64,000 nt of DNA, taken from the NCBI RefSeq assembly GCF_900106595.1, contig NZ_FNNC01000003.1, forward strand, positions 1-64,000, read 5' to 3'. The DNA is from Marinococcus luteus. GTDB lineage: Bacteria; Bacillota; Bacilli; Bacillales; Marinococcaceae. Under the pieces are notes generated by a model, which saw only the letters and a list, made by a program, of their open reading frames with translations, did not search any database and was not told the DNA's origin. Made by a program: the position numbers and the translations under genes. This document shows, one piece after another, positions 30,988 to 39,945 of this stretch (its first letter is position 1; each line of letters opens with the position of its first letter).

Positions 30988-31326
30988 CTATGTGTCGCGA
31001 AACTCTTCGACAAGTCCGTACACTTCCCGCAGAGCTTCCGTATCATTACTGACGTTCGCTTCAATCAGCCGGCGGTACATGTAGTCATACATCTGCATCA
31101 TGCTGCTGCAAAGCTCGCTGTCCGTTTTCATCGTAATCATCAGCTCTCCGATAATGTTCTGCGCCCGGATCATCAGCTTGTTTTTTCGACCTTTCCTTCG
31201 TTCATCGCTTTTTTCCGCTTTTTGAAGAAATTTCAGGCAGCTTTTGTATAAAAGAAGCGTGAGTTCCCCCGGCGAGGCGGTCTGCATTGCCTGCTGGTAC
31301 ATTGCCTGTGCCTGATTAAAACTCAT
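30988..31326 (-). CDS. fliS: Flagellin export chaperone FliS
   Basis: Four-helix chaperone of 112 residues that binds flagellin and keeps it unfolded for export. The family pattern is visible in AQAMYQQAMQTASPGELTLL, LLYKSCLKFLQKAE and the C-terminal MYDYMYRRLIEANVSND. ATG at 31326 follows GAGGAGGAAG. The frame is intact although its clients, flagellin and FliD, are ruined in this genome region. Confidence 0.9.
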   Translation of the reverse strand: MSFNQAQAMYQQAMQTASPGELTLLLYKSCLKFLQKAEKSDERRKGRKNKLMIRAQNIIGELMITMKTDSELCSSMMQMYDYMYRRLIEANVSNDTEALREVYGLVEEFRDT

Positions 31327-31358
31327 ATGTTTTCTTCCTCCTCAAGAAGGTGCTGTTG

Positions 31359-32231
31359 TTACTGACCGCCGTTCATAAATTGCATCAAGTAGTTGGACTG
31401 CGAATTTGCCCGGCTCATCGCTGTAAACTGGCAGTAATACCGGTTTTCCACCGATACCATCCGGTCTTCAAACTGGGCGATACGGTCGTCAATGTTTTCC
31501 ATATTGCGCCCAAGCGTAAACTGGTGCGGGAGCAGCTTGCCTTTGTATCCCCCGGCCCGTTCAGCAAGAGCGGACACCCCGTTGTCGAGCATTTCTCTCA
31601 TCCGGCGGGCAAGTCCCTGTGCTTCAGTAGTTGAACCGCTCGCAGCAAACAGACGGTAAACGCCTTCCCTGTCTTCTTCAATCACCTGGCGCTGTTTTCC
31701 GCTTACCTTCACGATCATATCGTCAGTATTTTGTTTAAGATTGCTGCCTTCCACGCTGTAGGATAGGACGCACCGCCGTCACCGTTAATCGTTTTGCTTT
31801 GAATCACGCCTTCACTCCACTGTGGTTCTTTCCCGGCCGCAAACGCCTGGCTGCCGATGGCTTCCGAAGCGGAAAAATCAGGTCCGACCGCCCGTTCTGA
31901 GCTGCTCTGCGATGCTGATTTTGCCAGCTGTTTGACCTCGCTGACCGAATAGGTAGCATTTACCCGCATCCGCTGACGCCGTAGCGCTCACACGGCTGTC
32001 GTTGGTGGACGTGGCCGAGCGGTCCGTCATCGATGACTTTTTCATAATCGAATCAAAAATCGTGTTCCGGAAATCAAAAAACCGTTTGTTTACATCCTGA
32101 TACATTTCCGTCTGCCACTCGAGCGTCTGTTTCTGCTGGTTCAGCTTGTTGATCGGCTGGCGTTCCGCCCGCATTAAATCCTTCACCGTCTGGTCAATAT
32201 CCATTCCTGAAGCAAACCCGGATACTCGCAT
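31359..32231 (-). pseudogene. fliD: Broken fliD (flagellar cap / hook-associated protein 2)
   Basis: FliD pieces lie in three frames. The N-terminus MRVSGFASGMDIDQTVKDLM is normal and runs to VSATASADAG. An extra A in the AAA at 31959-31961 shifts the frame to NATYSVSEVKQLAKSASQ. A five-base tandem duplication (TAGGATAGGA, plus strand 31759-31768) shifts it again to YSVEGSNLKQNTDD, after which the text jumps to the C-terminal part RQVIEEDREGVYRLFA and ends ENRYYCQFTAM...QSNYLMQ. About 200 central residues are missing compared with the usual 450-500. The protein cannot be functional. Confidence 0.93.
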
Positions 32232-32327
32232 GAATGATAGGCTCCCTTCTGCCGTTTTCTTCGTTACTGTTACTATCGGAAATATTAAACGGCAGTTGAA
32301 GCATTTGCCGTAGTTTTTCTAAAATAC

Positions 32328-32355
32328 GAAAAAAGACCCGGATACGATCCGGGCC
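32328..32355 (-). terminator. Terminator after gnd
   Basis: Arms CCCGGAT (32337-32343) and ATCCGGG (32347-32353), followed on the minus strand by TCTTTTTTCG. It ends the gntK-gntP-gnd operon. Confidence 0.88.
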
Positions 32356-32367
32356 TCTGGGACATTG

Positions 32368-33267
32368 CTATTCACTTTTTTCTACGGCATGGCCGCCGAA
32401 GCCTTTGCGTAGGGCAGCGACTACTTTGCCGTTAAAGGTGTCGTTTTCCTGCGAACGGTAGCGCATCATGAGAGAGAGCGCAATAACCGGAGTTGTTGCC
32501 TCATATTCGAGCGCGGACTCCACGCTCCACTTGCCTTCCCCGGATGAGTGCATCACGCCGCGGATCTCGTCGAGCCTAGCATCGCCGCGGAAGGCTTCCT
32601 CCATCAGCTCCATCAGCCAGCCGCGGATGACCGATCCGTTGTTCCAGACGCGGGCAACCTGCTCGTAGTCGTAGTCAAACGGTCCTTTTTCAAGCAGTTC
32701 AAACCCTTCGCCCATCGCGGCCATCATGCCGTACTCGATGCCGTTATGCACCATTTTTAAATAGTGGGCGCTGCCGCCTTCCCCAGTGTAGTGGTAGCCG
32801 TTCTCCACTGAGAGGTCTTCCATCAGCGGTTCGAGCACCGGGAAAATGTCCTTGCGCCCGCCAATCATCAGGCAGGCCCCGTTTCTGGCACCGGAAATAC
32901 CGCCGCTTGTGCCAACGTCGAAAAAGTGAACGCCTCTTGCCTCAAGCGCTTCATAATGAGCCAGCGTCCGCTTGTAGTGGGAGTTGCCGGCATCAATTAA
33001 AATGTCTCCTTCATCAAGGTAGGAAGCCGTTTCGGTGAGCACTTGATCGGTCGCGTCCCCTGCCGGCACCATCACCCAGATGATACGCGGCTTCGGAAGC
33101 TGAGACACCAGCTCCTGCAGGGAGGCGGCTGCGCTGCCGCCGTCACCTTTAAAACTTTCGCGAAATTCTTCGGACAGGTCGTAGGCAACAACGTCATGAT
33201 CTTTATCAAGCATCTGCAGGCCGATATTATACCCCATTTTTCCTAACCCAATAATTCCTGCTTTCAT
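32368..33267 (-). CDS. gnd: 6-phosphogluconate dehydrogenase, decarboxylating, short NAD-type
   Basis: Oxidises 6-phosphogluconate to ribulose 5-phosphate and CO2. Rossmann motif GLGKMGYNIGLQML, family signature DVGTSGGISGARNGACLMIG, and the catalytic lysine region AHYLKMVHNGIEYGMM. The 299-residue form (GndA/YqeC type) lacks the long C-terminal domain and is usually NAD-linked, as known for the family. ATG at 33267 with GAGGAG is preferred to an upstream GTG. Last gene of gntK-gntP-gnd. Confidence 0.93.
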   Translation of the reverse strand: MKAGIIGLGKMGYNIGLQMLDKDHDVVAYDLSEEFRESFKGDGGSAAASLQELVSQLPKPRIIWVMVPAGDATDQVLTETASYLDEGDILIDAGNSHYKRTLAHYEALEARGVHFFDVGTSGGISGARNGACLMIGGRKDIFPVLEPLMEDLSVENGYHYTGEGGSAHYLKMVHNGIEYGMMAAMGEGFELLEKGPFDYDYEQVARVWNNGSVIRGWLMELMEEAFRGDARLDEIRGVMHSSGEGKWSVESALEYEATTPVIALSLMMRYRSQENDTFNGKVVAALRKGFGGHAVEKSE

Positions 33268-33289
33268 GTTCTCCACTCCTCTTTTCTAT

Positions 33290-34642
33290 TTATACGAAGA
33301 TACTTAAAATCAGGGCCACACCAAAACCGACAAAACCGATAATAGTTTCCATGACGGTCCATGTCTGCAGCGTTTGTTTTTCATTCAGGCCGAAGTACCT
33401 GCTGACCAGCCAGAACCCGGAGTCGTTCACGTGGGAGAAGGCTGTCGCACCGGAAGCAATTGTAATAACGATTAGTCCGAGCATTGCATCGCTGACATCG
33501 TATGTCTCAAGCAGCGGTGCTACGAGGCCGGCGGCTGTTACCATGGCCACGGTCGCAGAGCCCTGGGCTACACGGACAAGAACAGCTGTGATAAAGGCAA
33601 AGACAAGAATCGGCATATTCGCGTTTTCCATCGCGCTTGCAAGCACGTCGCCGACACCCGACTGAATCAGCATTTCGCCGAATACGCCACCAGCACCGGT
33701 AACAAGAATGATAATCCCGGCCGGTTCGAGGGCTTTCGTTGTAATCTGCTGGACTTCCTGTTTCGAGTAACCCCGCCGAATACCGAACACATAAAATGTT
33801 AAAAGCGCCGCTACGGTAAGTGCAAAGAATGGATCCCCGATAAAGGACAGAATTTCATAAGCTGTGCTTTCTTCTGCAAGGAAAACCCCGGACCCTGTGT
33901 TAAGCAAAATCAACACAAGCGGAAGAAGGATAATAGCGAGAACACTGCGGAAGCTTGGCAGCTCGCGGTCGTACTCGACGTTTCTCATCTGCTCCATCAT
34001 GTATTCCGGAACACCAACGTCGATTTTTTTCGCCATGTATTTCCCGAATATTGGTCCGGCAATAGCTACTGCCGGAAGGCCGGCAATTGTACCAAACAGA
34101 ATAACCCAGCCGAGGTCAGCGCCGATGATCGAAGCAACCGAAATCGGTCCCGGCGTCGGTGGAATAAAGCTGTGTGTTACGGCAAGACCTGCTACAAGCG
34201 GAATACCGTAGTACACGAGTGATTTTTTCGTTTTACGGACAAGACTGTACACAATTGGAATTAAGATAACAAGTGCAACATCCAAAAAGACGGGAATTGA
34301 AACGATAAAGCCTGTAAGCGCAAGCGCCCAGCTGACGTTCTTTTCCCCAAATTTATCAACGAGGGTGAGCGCCAGACGTTCTGCGCCCCCGGACACCCGA
34401 AGCATTTCCCCGAACATGGCCCCAAGGCCGATAACGACGGCAATAAATCCGAGGGTGCCGCCCATCCCTTCTTCAATGGTTGTTATAATTTCACCTGGCG
34501 GCATGCCGACGGCGATACCGACGAGAAAGCTGACGAGGAGCAAGGCGATAAAGGCTTGAAGCTTGGTCTTCATAACTAAAAATAACAGTGCAACAATTGC
34601 TAAAACGGCTACAATAATGAGCCACGGTGCTGAAGTAGTCAT
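33290..34642 (-). CDS. gntP: Gluconate permease, GntP family
   Basis: Proton symporter of 450 residues with about 12 membrane segments. Typical stretches are FIPPTPGPISVASIIGADLG, VAQGSATVAMVTAAGLVAPL and the C-terminal FSHVNDSGFWLVSRYFGL. It is translated from an ATG overlapping the gntK stop (ATGA) with AAAGGAG upstream. Gluconate is the likely substrate given the kinase and gnd neighbours. Confidence 0.93.
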   Translation of the reverse strand: MTTSAPWLIIVAVLAIVALLFLVMKTKLQAFIALLLVSFLVGIAVGMPPGEIITTIEEGMGGTLGFIAVVIGLGAMFGEMLRVSGGAERLALTLVDKFGEKNVSWALALTGFIVSIPVFLDVALVILIPIVYSLVRKTKKSLVYYGIPLVAGLAVTHSFIPPTPGPISVASIIGADLGWVILFGTIAGLPAVAIAGPIFGKYMAKKIDVGVPEYMMEQMRNVEYDRELPSFRSVLAIILLPLVLILLNTGSGVFLAEESTAYEILSFIGDPFFALTVAALLTFYVFGIRRGYSKQEVQQITTKALEPAGIIILVTGAGGVFGEMLIQSGVGDVLASAMENANMPILVFAFITAVLVRVAQGSATVAMVTAAGLVAPLLETYDVSDAMLGLIVITIASGATAFSHVNDSGFWLVSRYFGLNEKQTLQTWTVMETIIGFVGFGVALILSIFV

Positions 34643-36216
34643 AGTATCTCTCCTTTTTCAGTTGATAGTGTGCGTCTGCCTTCTGCGTGTGCACGCTGCA
34701 CGTCGGCAATCGCGGAAAATTCAGATTGAAGATTGCGTGCAAGCCGTAGAAAAATCGGCTTTAAATCCCGGTACGCTGTCACGTTGTCCATAATCGGTGA
34801 CTGCCGTGTTTCGATCGGGATCAGTTCGTGAATCGTATCCAGGCTTTCCTTCTGCCCAGTGGCTGTCATGGCAAGCCAGGCAGCACCGAAGCAGGCACTC
34901 TGATGGCTGTCCGGAACGACAATGTCGCTTTCGAATATGTCAGCCATCATCTGCTTCCACAGCTCCGAACGGGCGAAGCCGCCGTTAGCACGGAATTCCT
35001 TAATGTTGATGCCGGCCTCAATCAGTGCTACGACAACGGCATACATCTGCATCATGACGCCTTCCATAACACTCCGTATCATTTGTTCGCGCCCGTGATG
35101 CAGCGTCAGCCCGAAGAACACTCCCTTCGTATCGCTGTTCCAGAACGGAGCGCGTTCTCCGGTCATATACGGCAGAAACAGCAGACCGTCGGAACCGGGC
35201 ATCACGCTCTCCGCCATCTCCGTCAGCACGTCGTAGGGATCTGTACCATTTTTGCGGCACTCTTCCTTTAGATCCGGCATGATTTTGTCCCGCATCCAGC
35301 GGAGCGCAATACCGCCGTTGTTAATCGGGCCGCCGATCACCCACAGGTCATCGGTCAACGCGTAGCAGAATATCCGTCCCTTCGGATCCGTGTACGGCCG
35401 GTCGATGACCGTGCGTATCGCTCCGCTTGTCCCAATCGAGCAGGCAACCACGCCTTCCTCAAGTGCCCCGGACCCGACATTTGCGAGCACTCCGTCGCTT
35501 GCCCCGATGACGACTGTTGTCGTTTCCTGCAGATGCAGACGCTTGCAGACGTCTTTATGTAAGTCACTTCGCTTGTACGTGGTGCTTACCGGGGTGGACA
35601 AATGACTTACCGTAATGCCGGCGAGCGCCAGTGCTCTGTCATCCCACTGCTTTTTATGAATATTGAAAAGGCCTGAAGCTGAGGCGATGGAGTAATCCAC
35701 GATGTATTCCCCGAACCATTTATGGAACAGAAATTCTTTCACTGAAATCCATTTCGCTGCCTTTCCGGCAATTTCTTCCCGGTGCTTCTGAAACCACATA
35801 ATTTTAGTCAGCGGCGCCATTGGGTGGATCGGTGTTCCGGTCCGTTCAAAAATATCCTGCCCGTTTTCGGCTTTTACTGTTTCGGTTTCGTGTACCGACC
35901 GCTGATCTGCCCATGTGAGCGCCTGCGTGAGCGGCTCGCCGTTTTCATCTACAGCAAGTATGCTGTGCATCGCTGCACTGAAGCCAATCGTTCCAATATG
36001 TTTTCCTTCTTTGGCGACGTCTTCAACGACGTTTTTGAGAGTCTGTTCGACGGCGCGAAGAATTTCGTAAGGGTCCTGCTCCTTCCAGGCCGGGTCCGGA
36101 GAATAAATTGGATATTCAAGCTCCCGTTCCGCCCAGATCTTTCCGTCTGTATCGTACGCCAGCGTTTTTGTACTCGTTGTACCTATGTCCACGCCGGCTG
36201 TAAGTGATTCAGCCAT
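34639..36216 (-). CDS. gntK: Gluconokinase, FGGY family
   Basis: Phosphorylates gluconate to 6-phosphogluconate. FGGY kinase fold of 525 residues: N-terminal AGVDIGTTSTKTLAYDTDGK, ATP-site ASDGVLANVGSGA and GTSGAIRTV, and the C-terminal ANGGFARSELWKQMMADIF. The ATG at 36216 has GGGAG eight bases upstream; an in-frame extension of 19 codons has no ribosome site. First gene of the operon; a cre-like site lies 90 bases upstream. Confidence 0.93.
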   Translation of the reverse strand: MAESLTAGVDIGTTSTKTLAYDTDGKIWAERELEYPIYSPDPAWKEQDPYEILRAVEQTLKNVVEDVAKEGKHIGTIGFSAAMHSILAVDENGEPLTQALTWADQRSVHETETVKAENGQDIFERTGTPIHPMAPLTKIMWFQKHREEIAGKAAKWISVKEFLFHKWFGEYIVDYSIASASGLFNIHKKQWDDRALALAGITVSHLSTPVSTTYKRSDLHKDVCKRLHLQETTTVVIGASDGVLANVGSGALEEGVVACSIGTSGAIRTVIDRPYTDPKGRIFCYALTDDLWVIGGPINNGGIALRWMRDKIMPDLKEECRKNGTDPYDVLTEMAESVMPGSDGLLFLPYMTGERAPFWNSDTKGVFFGLTLHHGREQMIRSVMEGVMMQMYAVVVALIEAGINIKEFRANGGFARSELWKQMMADIFESDIVVPDSHQSACFGAAWLAMTATGQKESLDTIHELIPIETRQSPIMDNVTAYRDLKPIFLRLARNLQSEFSAIADVQRAHAEGRRTLSTEKGEIL

Positions 36217-36301
36217 AACATTTACTCCCTCGCTTTCGGTAACGCTTTCAATTGATGAAAATATTTTTCTCAATTCGTTATTATACGTGAAATAAAATTC
36301 T

Positions 36302-36316
36302 ATGCAAGCGTTTTAA
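36302..36316. promoter_or_regulatory. Candidate CcpA cre site between gntK and its regulator
   Basis: ATGCAAGCGTTTTAA fits the cre consensus WTGNAANCGNWNNCW with one mismatch. It sits in the divergent promoter region, so glucose could repress gluconate use through CcpA and HPr-Ser-P. AT-rich imperfect inverted repeats nearby (36287-36303 and 36350-36365) might bind the RpiR regulator. Confidence 0.55.
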
Positions 36317-36402
36317 GAAAATTTTTTCCGTGCATTTTAATAGCTAAGTAAAATTTATTCCTTTATGATGAATATAAGACTTTTTTCTCCGGAGGGATGC
36401 CC

Positions 36403-37257
36403 ATGGCTACCGAAACGACTCACGTCCGTCAGCGGATCCAGTCGCTGTACAACAGTTTTAGTGACAAAGAAAAGCAAATCGCCGACTATATGCTGCAAAA
36501 CCCCGAAACCATTGTTCATTCGACCATCAATCAGGTAGCCGATCAGCTTTCCCTCGCAGACGCCACCGTGTTCCGTTTCTGCAAGCGACTCGGGTTTAAA
36601 GGGTATCAGGCGATGAAAATCGCGCTCGCTTCTGATATTATCGAACCGATCGAAGACATTCATGAAACGATCCAGGAAAGCGACACCGAAGCAGAAGTGA
36701 TGTCCAAGGTATTTCAAAGTAATAAAAATGCTCTCACCTACACCCAGGAAGTGCTTGATGAAAGCACTGTCCGCCAGGCGGTGCAGTACCTGCTTGAAGC
36801 GTCAGAGCTCCATTTCTATGGAAGCGGCGGCTCCGGCGTCACTGCCCAGGACGGCCAGCACAAGTTTATGCGCACCGGACTCCCGAGTCACGCCTATACC
36901 GATGCCCACTGGCAGGTAATGGCTGCGTCCCAGCTAAAGCCAAACGACGTCGCGATTGTCATTTCTCACTCCGGGGCCAATGAAGACGTCCTCGAAGCAA
37001 TGGATGTGGCCAAAGAACAGGGCGCCCGCATCATCGCGATTACAAGCTATGCAAAAACGCCCATCAGCCAAAAGGCCGACCTGACGCTGCAGACCATTTC
37101 CCGCGAAACCGAATACCGCTCCGAAGCGCTCGCCTCCAGGCTCGCCGAACTCTCGCTACTCGATGGCCTCTACGTGAATTACTGCATCAAAAAGAAAGAC
37201 CAGGCCCAGGAAGCCGTGGCCAAAATACGCAAAGCCGTCGCAAGAAAAAAGCTATAA
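36403..37257 (+). CDS. MurR/RpiR-family transcriptional regulator of the gluconate operon
   Basis: Regulator of 284 residues: N-terminal RpiR helix-turn-helix (IADYMLQNPETIVHSTINQV, ADATVFRFCKRLGFKGYQ), then a SIS sugar-phosphate-binding domain (LHFYGSGGSGVTAQDGQHKF, VAIVISHSGANEDVLEAMDV). Divergent from gntK, so 6-phosphogluconate is the probable effector. Of two ATGs, that at 36403 lies seven bases after GGAGG and is preferred. The stop codon is followed at once by a modular repeat. Confidence 0.88.
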   Translation: MATETTHVRQRIQSLYNSFSDKEKQIADYMLQNPETIVHSTINQVADQLSLADATVFRFCKRLGFKGYQAMKIALASDIIEPIEDIHETIQESDTEAEVMSKVFQSNKNALTYTQEVLDESTVRQAVQYLLEASELHFYGSGGSGVTAQDGQHKFMRTGLPSHAYTDAHWQVMAASQLKPNDVAIVISHSGANEDVLEAMDVAKEQGARIIAITSYAKTPISQKADLTLQTISRETEYRSEALASRLAELSLLDGLYVNYCIKKKDQAQEAVAKIRKAVARKKL

Positions 37258-37590
37258 GAAAAGCGGTGAGCGTTGGGTCACCACCCGGGACGGCTCGCCG
37301 TTTTCAGTCGGCTTGGGACGAAGTCGCAAACGAGCGGAAAATGCGAATGGACCCGGGTGGTAACGCTCGGAGCTGGACATCAGGAAAAGCGGAGGTCCGC
37401 CGATCAGGAGTCTCGTACGGCTGACCACGCCCTGCCTGCACTTGTTGTTAAACAAGGAAGGCAGGGCAGGGTCAACGGAACGAGCGACTGCGGACCGAAA
37501 CTAGACAATAAGAAAAGCGGAGCCACCCTATTTTAAGGAAGTTAGGTGGTGAAATGTAACTTTCACCACCTAACTGACCTGCTCCGCAGG
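37258..37590 (+). repeat. Composite intergenic repeat, copy 2
   Basis: Non-coding modular repeat that begins right after the RpiR stop with GAAAAGCGG. Modules: GAGCGTTGGGTCACCACCCG...GGGTGGTAACGCTC (37266-37370, inverted ends), linker CTGGACATCAGGAAAAG (37373-37389), a module with CAGGAGTC, TACGGCTG and GCCTGCC/GGCAGGGCAGG arms (37394-37500), linker CTAGACAATAAGAAAAG (37501-37517), and a hairpin module AAGGAAGTTAGGTGGTG...CACCACCTAACTGACC closed by CCTGC-TCC-GCAGG (37535-37590). Related copies lie at 20.9 and 63.3 kb. Confidence 0.82.
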
Positions 37591-37597
37591 CCTCAAA

Positions 37598-37647
37598 CAA
37601 AAACAGCCCGGCTTCTCCTCTTCACAGGAAAAGCCGGGCTGTTTGTT
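37598..37647 (-). terminator. Terminator shared by the YedK-like gene and the repeat
   Basis: Arms AAACAGCCCGGCTT (37601-37614) and AAGCCGGGCTGTTT (37631-37644) with T-rich ends on both strands; adjacent to the stop at 37648. Confidence 0.85.
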
Positions 37648-38307
37648 TTATCCCTTGCGTTCGATTAAAGCGGCATGATTATGTTTCGGGCTGTTTACTT
37701 CGGTGCTTACGGGATATATAGCCATCCGGGAAGCATCAAATGGCTGAAGCAGTGATTTCAATACTTGTTTGTCAGTTTCATGCGGGTCGAGCCAGGTTTT
37801 TCGTGCTTCTTCATCCAGAATAACCGGCATCCGGTGGTGAATGTTCTGCATTAAATCGTTTGCTTCGGTCGTAATGATCGTGCAGGACGTAATCGTTTCT
37901 TCCTTGCCTTCCCACCTGTCCCACAGGCCGGCGAACGCAAATGGTTCTTCGTTGTCAACCGTTATCCGGTACGGCTGCTTCGTACCTCCCTCCCGGTCCC
38001 ATTCATAGAAACCATCGGCAATGACCAGGCAGCGCCGGCGTTCAAGCAGGTGGCGGAATGCTGGTTTGGTATCAACGCTTTCTGCCCGGGCGTTGATCAT
38101 TTTATGCCCGATTTTCTTATCATCTGCCCAGGACGGGATCAACCCCCACTGCAGCCAGCCGGCTTTCGTCTGTTCAGTGGAGGAGGCCACCGCCAGCACT
38201 TTCTGTGACGGCGCTACGTTGTAGCTTTCGTTCCCTTCCGGAAATGCTGCACCAAAGGCCTTTTCCAACGCCTCTCTGGAATTAACCAGGGTGTATCTTC
38301 CACACAT
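37648..38307 (-). CDS. SOS-response-associated peptidase (HMCES/YedK family)
   Basis: Protein of 219 residues that forms covalent cross-links with abasic sites in single-stranded DNA. The catalytic Cys2 is exposed after methionine removal (MCGRYTL), so the ATG at 38307 must be the start although a GTG precedes it. Other active-site parts: NARAESVDTKPAF and HHRMPVIL. A ribosome site AAAGGAGG lies upstream. No LexA box was seen next to it. Confidence 0.93.
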   Translation of the reverse strand: MCGRYTLVNSREALEKAFGAAFPEGNESYNVAPSQKVLAVASSTEQTKAGWLQWGLIPSWADDKKIGHKMINARAESVDTKPAFRHLLERRRCLVIADGFYEWDREGGTKQPYRITVDNEEPFAFAGLWDRWEGKEETITSCTIITTEANDLMQNIHHRMPVILDEEARKTWLDPHETDKQVLKSLLQPFDASRMAIYPVSTEVNSPKHNHAALIERKG

Positions 38308-38354
38308 CACAGGATACCTCCTTTTACAGCTTATGTATCCGAAAAAAGAACCTA

Positions 38355-38633
38355 CTACTTAAAAAAATTACTATTACGCAAATCCCATCCGGCCATTACG
38401 AAGCATACAACAGCATAGAGGCTTAAAAAGCCTCCCAGGATACCATACGATGCTCCCTCAAACCCCCGAACGTGCATATAGCCGTAATAAAAAAGCGAAA
38501 TAGCTGCAGCCATAAGTGCGATGCCCGGCAGCAGCTTTACCCAGAGTGCCCATCCTTTTAGCACAAACACCAGCGTGAAAAGGAGAGCTATGACTCCTGG
38601 AAGTATAGATGTTGTGAATGGTCCACTGATCAT
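38355..38633 (-). CDS. Small three-helix membrane protein, YesK-like
   Basis: Protein of 92 residues with three hydrophobic segments (LPGVIALLFTLVFVLKG, LLPGIALMAAAISLFYYGYM, ILGGFLSLYAVVCFVMAGW), ending RNSNFFK. This resembles YesK-type proteins of unknown function. The ATG at 38633 has GGGAGAG upstream; the longer in-frame extension of 31 codons is polar and has no ribosome site. Confidence 0.65.
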   Translation of the reverse strand: MISGPFTTSILPGVIALLFTLVFVLKGWALWVKLLPGIALMAAAISLFYYGYMHVRGFEGASYGILGGFLSLYAVVCFVMAGWDLRNSNFFK

Positions 38634-38787
38634 GATATCTCTCCCACGGTTCCCACCATTAATAAAAGCTGGGCGAATGTTCATGCCCCCGCACTTCTCT
38701 CCTAATAAAGTAACATAATCTGGCACCAGATATCCTGTTTTAGGCAGCGGGCTTCATGAAAACTTATTTTTAAGGAAGACATACCAC

Positions 38788-39636
38788 TTACCCGAAGATC
38801 TGTGAAGCAATAGCATACAGGGCCCCGTCCCGGGAGCCTAAATTCTTAGGGTAACGCGCCATCATAGGCGGTTCGCTTTGTTTTTCAAAGCCGTACTTCT
38901 CAAGCATGGCCGTGATAATTCCGGTTTCTGCGGTAAGATCAATCCGGATTTTCGCCGGATGAGCCTCAATCAACTGCTCGATTAACGCAGTTGCCTCTCT
39001 CCCACCTGAAGCTGTGACTGGACCAATCAGAAGCTGCCCTTCATGCCAGATCGACAAAGCAAAGCCAATTAGATGATTTTGGTCATCCTTTAACACAAGA
39101 CACTGATGTGCCTGGTTAAGCCGGTAATGCAAAAAGACATCCCGGTCATCCCCAAACGCCTCGCGGTCCAGCTGTTTTACGCTCTGCCAGTCGGAAGCCT
39201 TATACGCTTTTATGTTATAAGGCTGACCGGGGCTGTTTTTCTTCCCCACGTGACCCGGGGCGGTATATTTGTGCACCGTACCTGCTTCTTCAAATCCGAG
39301 CTGCCGGTATAACGGCTTCCCTTCTTCAGTAGCAAACAGCATCACTCCGGTGTCTGCCGGCAAAATATCCAGACACGCCTGCACTGCTTCCCTCGCCAAT
39401 CCCCGCTGGCGGCAGGCCTCCCGGACAATAACGAGTCCGAGCGTTGCCGTTTCTTTGTATCGAATTACAGCCGAACTGGACACTACTTTGCCTTCCGGGG
39501 TTTTATGACCGTATACCACTCCGGAAGCGAGCACTGCCTTCATTTCTGCTTCATCGTAGTCCCACCCGGCCTCCCGGGGCAGTTCCACAAGTGACGGGAT
39601 ATCGTTCTCAGTTAACCGGTGCATCGCAAGCTCCAT
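38788..39636 (-). CDS. GNAT N-acetyltransferase, two-domain
   Basis: Protein of 282 residues. The N-terminal half has the GNAT core: acetyl-CoA-binding REACRQRGLAREAVQACLDI and PLYRQLGFEEAG. The C-terminal half (from about residue 150) resembles the second domain of acetyltransferases of the Acetyltransf_18 type. The acceptor is unknown. ATG at 39636 with GGGAGAAA upstream; transcribed with or near the small gene at 39661. Confidence 0.8.
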   Translation of the reverse strand: MELAMHRLTENDIPSLVELPREAGWDYDEAEMKAVLASGVVYGHKTPEGKVVSSSAVIRYKETATLGLVIVREACRQRGLAREAVQACLDILPADTGVMLFATEEGKPLYRQLGFEEAGTVHKYTAPGHVGKKNSPGQPYNIKAYKASDWQSVKQLDREAFGDDRDVFLHYRLNQAHQCLVLKDDQNHLIGFALSIWHEGQLLIGPVTASGGREATALIEQLIEAHPAKIRIDLTAETGIITAMLEKYGFEKQSEPPMMARYPKNLGSRDGALYAIASQIFG

Positions 39637-39660
39637 CTGACGTTTCTCCCTTCCCGGCGT

Positions 39661-39912
39661 CTACAGTTTATGCCGCATACTCTTCTCTATCCATTTCTGT
39701 TCTGCTTTCATTTTCCGGTAAATATAAATGTCCTCCACTGCCATGACCATATAAACTACTCCGTAAAACAAATACGTCCCCGTCGTGAAATCGGCCGACA
39801 GCCAATGAATTATTGTTACTAAAAGAAGCAGGGCACTGCCGAAGAAATCCTTCTTTAAGCGCCCTGCGTATATTGATTTTTTATTTGCAGCTTTTTGCTG
39901 CCCGGCATCCAT
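39661..39912 (-). CDS. Small two-helix membrane protein
   Basis: Protein of 83 residues: basic N-terminus (AANKKSIYAGRLKKDFFG), two membrane segments (SALLLLVTIIHWLSADF, LFYGVVYMVMAVEDIYIY) and a basic tail. Not recognised. A GTG nine bases upstream overlaps the AGAGG ribosome site, so the ATG at 39912 is taken. Confidence 0.55.
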   Translation of the reverse strand: MDAGQQKAANKKSIYAGRLKKDFFGSALLLLVTIIHWLSADFTTGTYLFYGVVYMVMAVEDIYIYRKMKAEQKWIEKSMRHKL

Positions 39913-39945
39913 TTCTGTCACCTCTTTATTCTGCCCAGGTAACTG

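Noticed and set aside
37273-37536. 87-codon frame inside repeat copy 2
   Set aside because: The sequence is the modular repeat; copies elsewhere do not preserve this frame.
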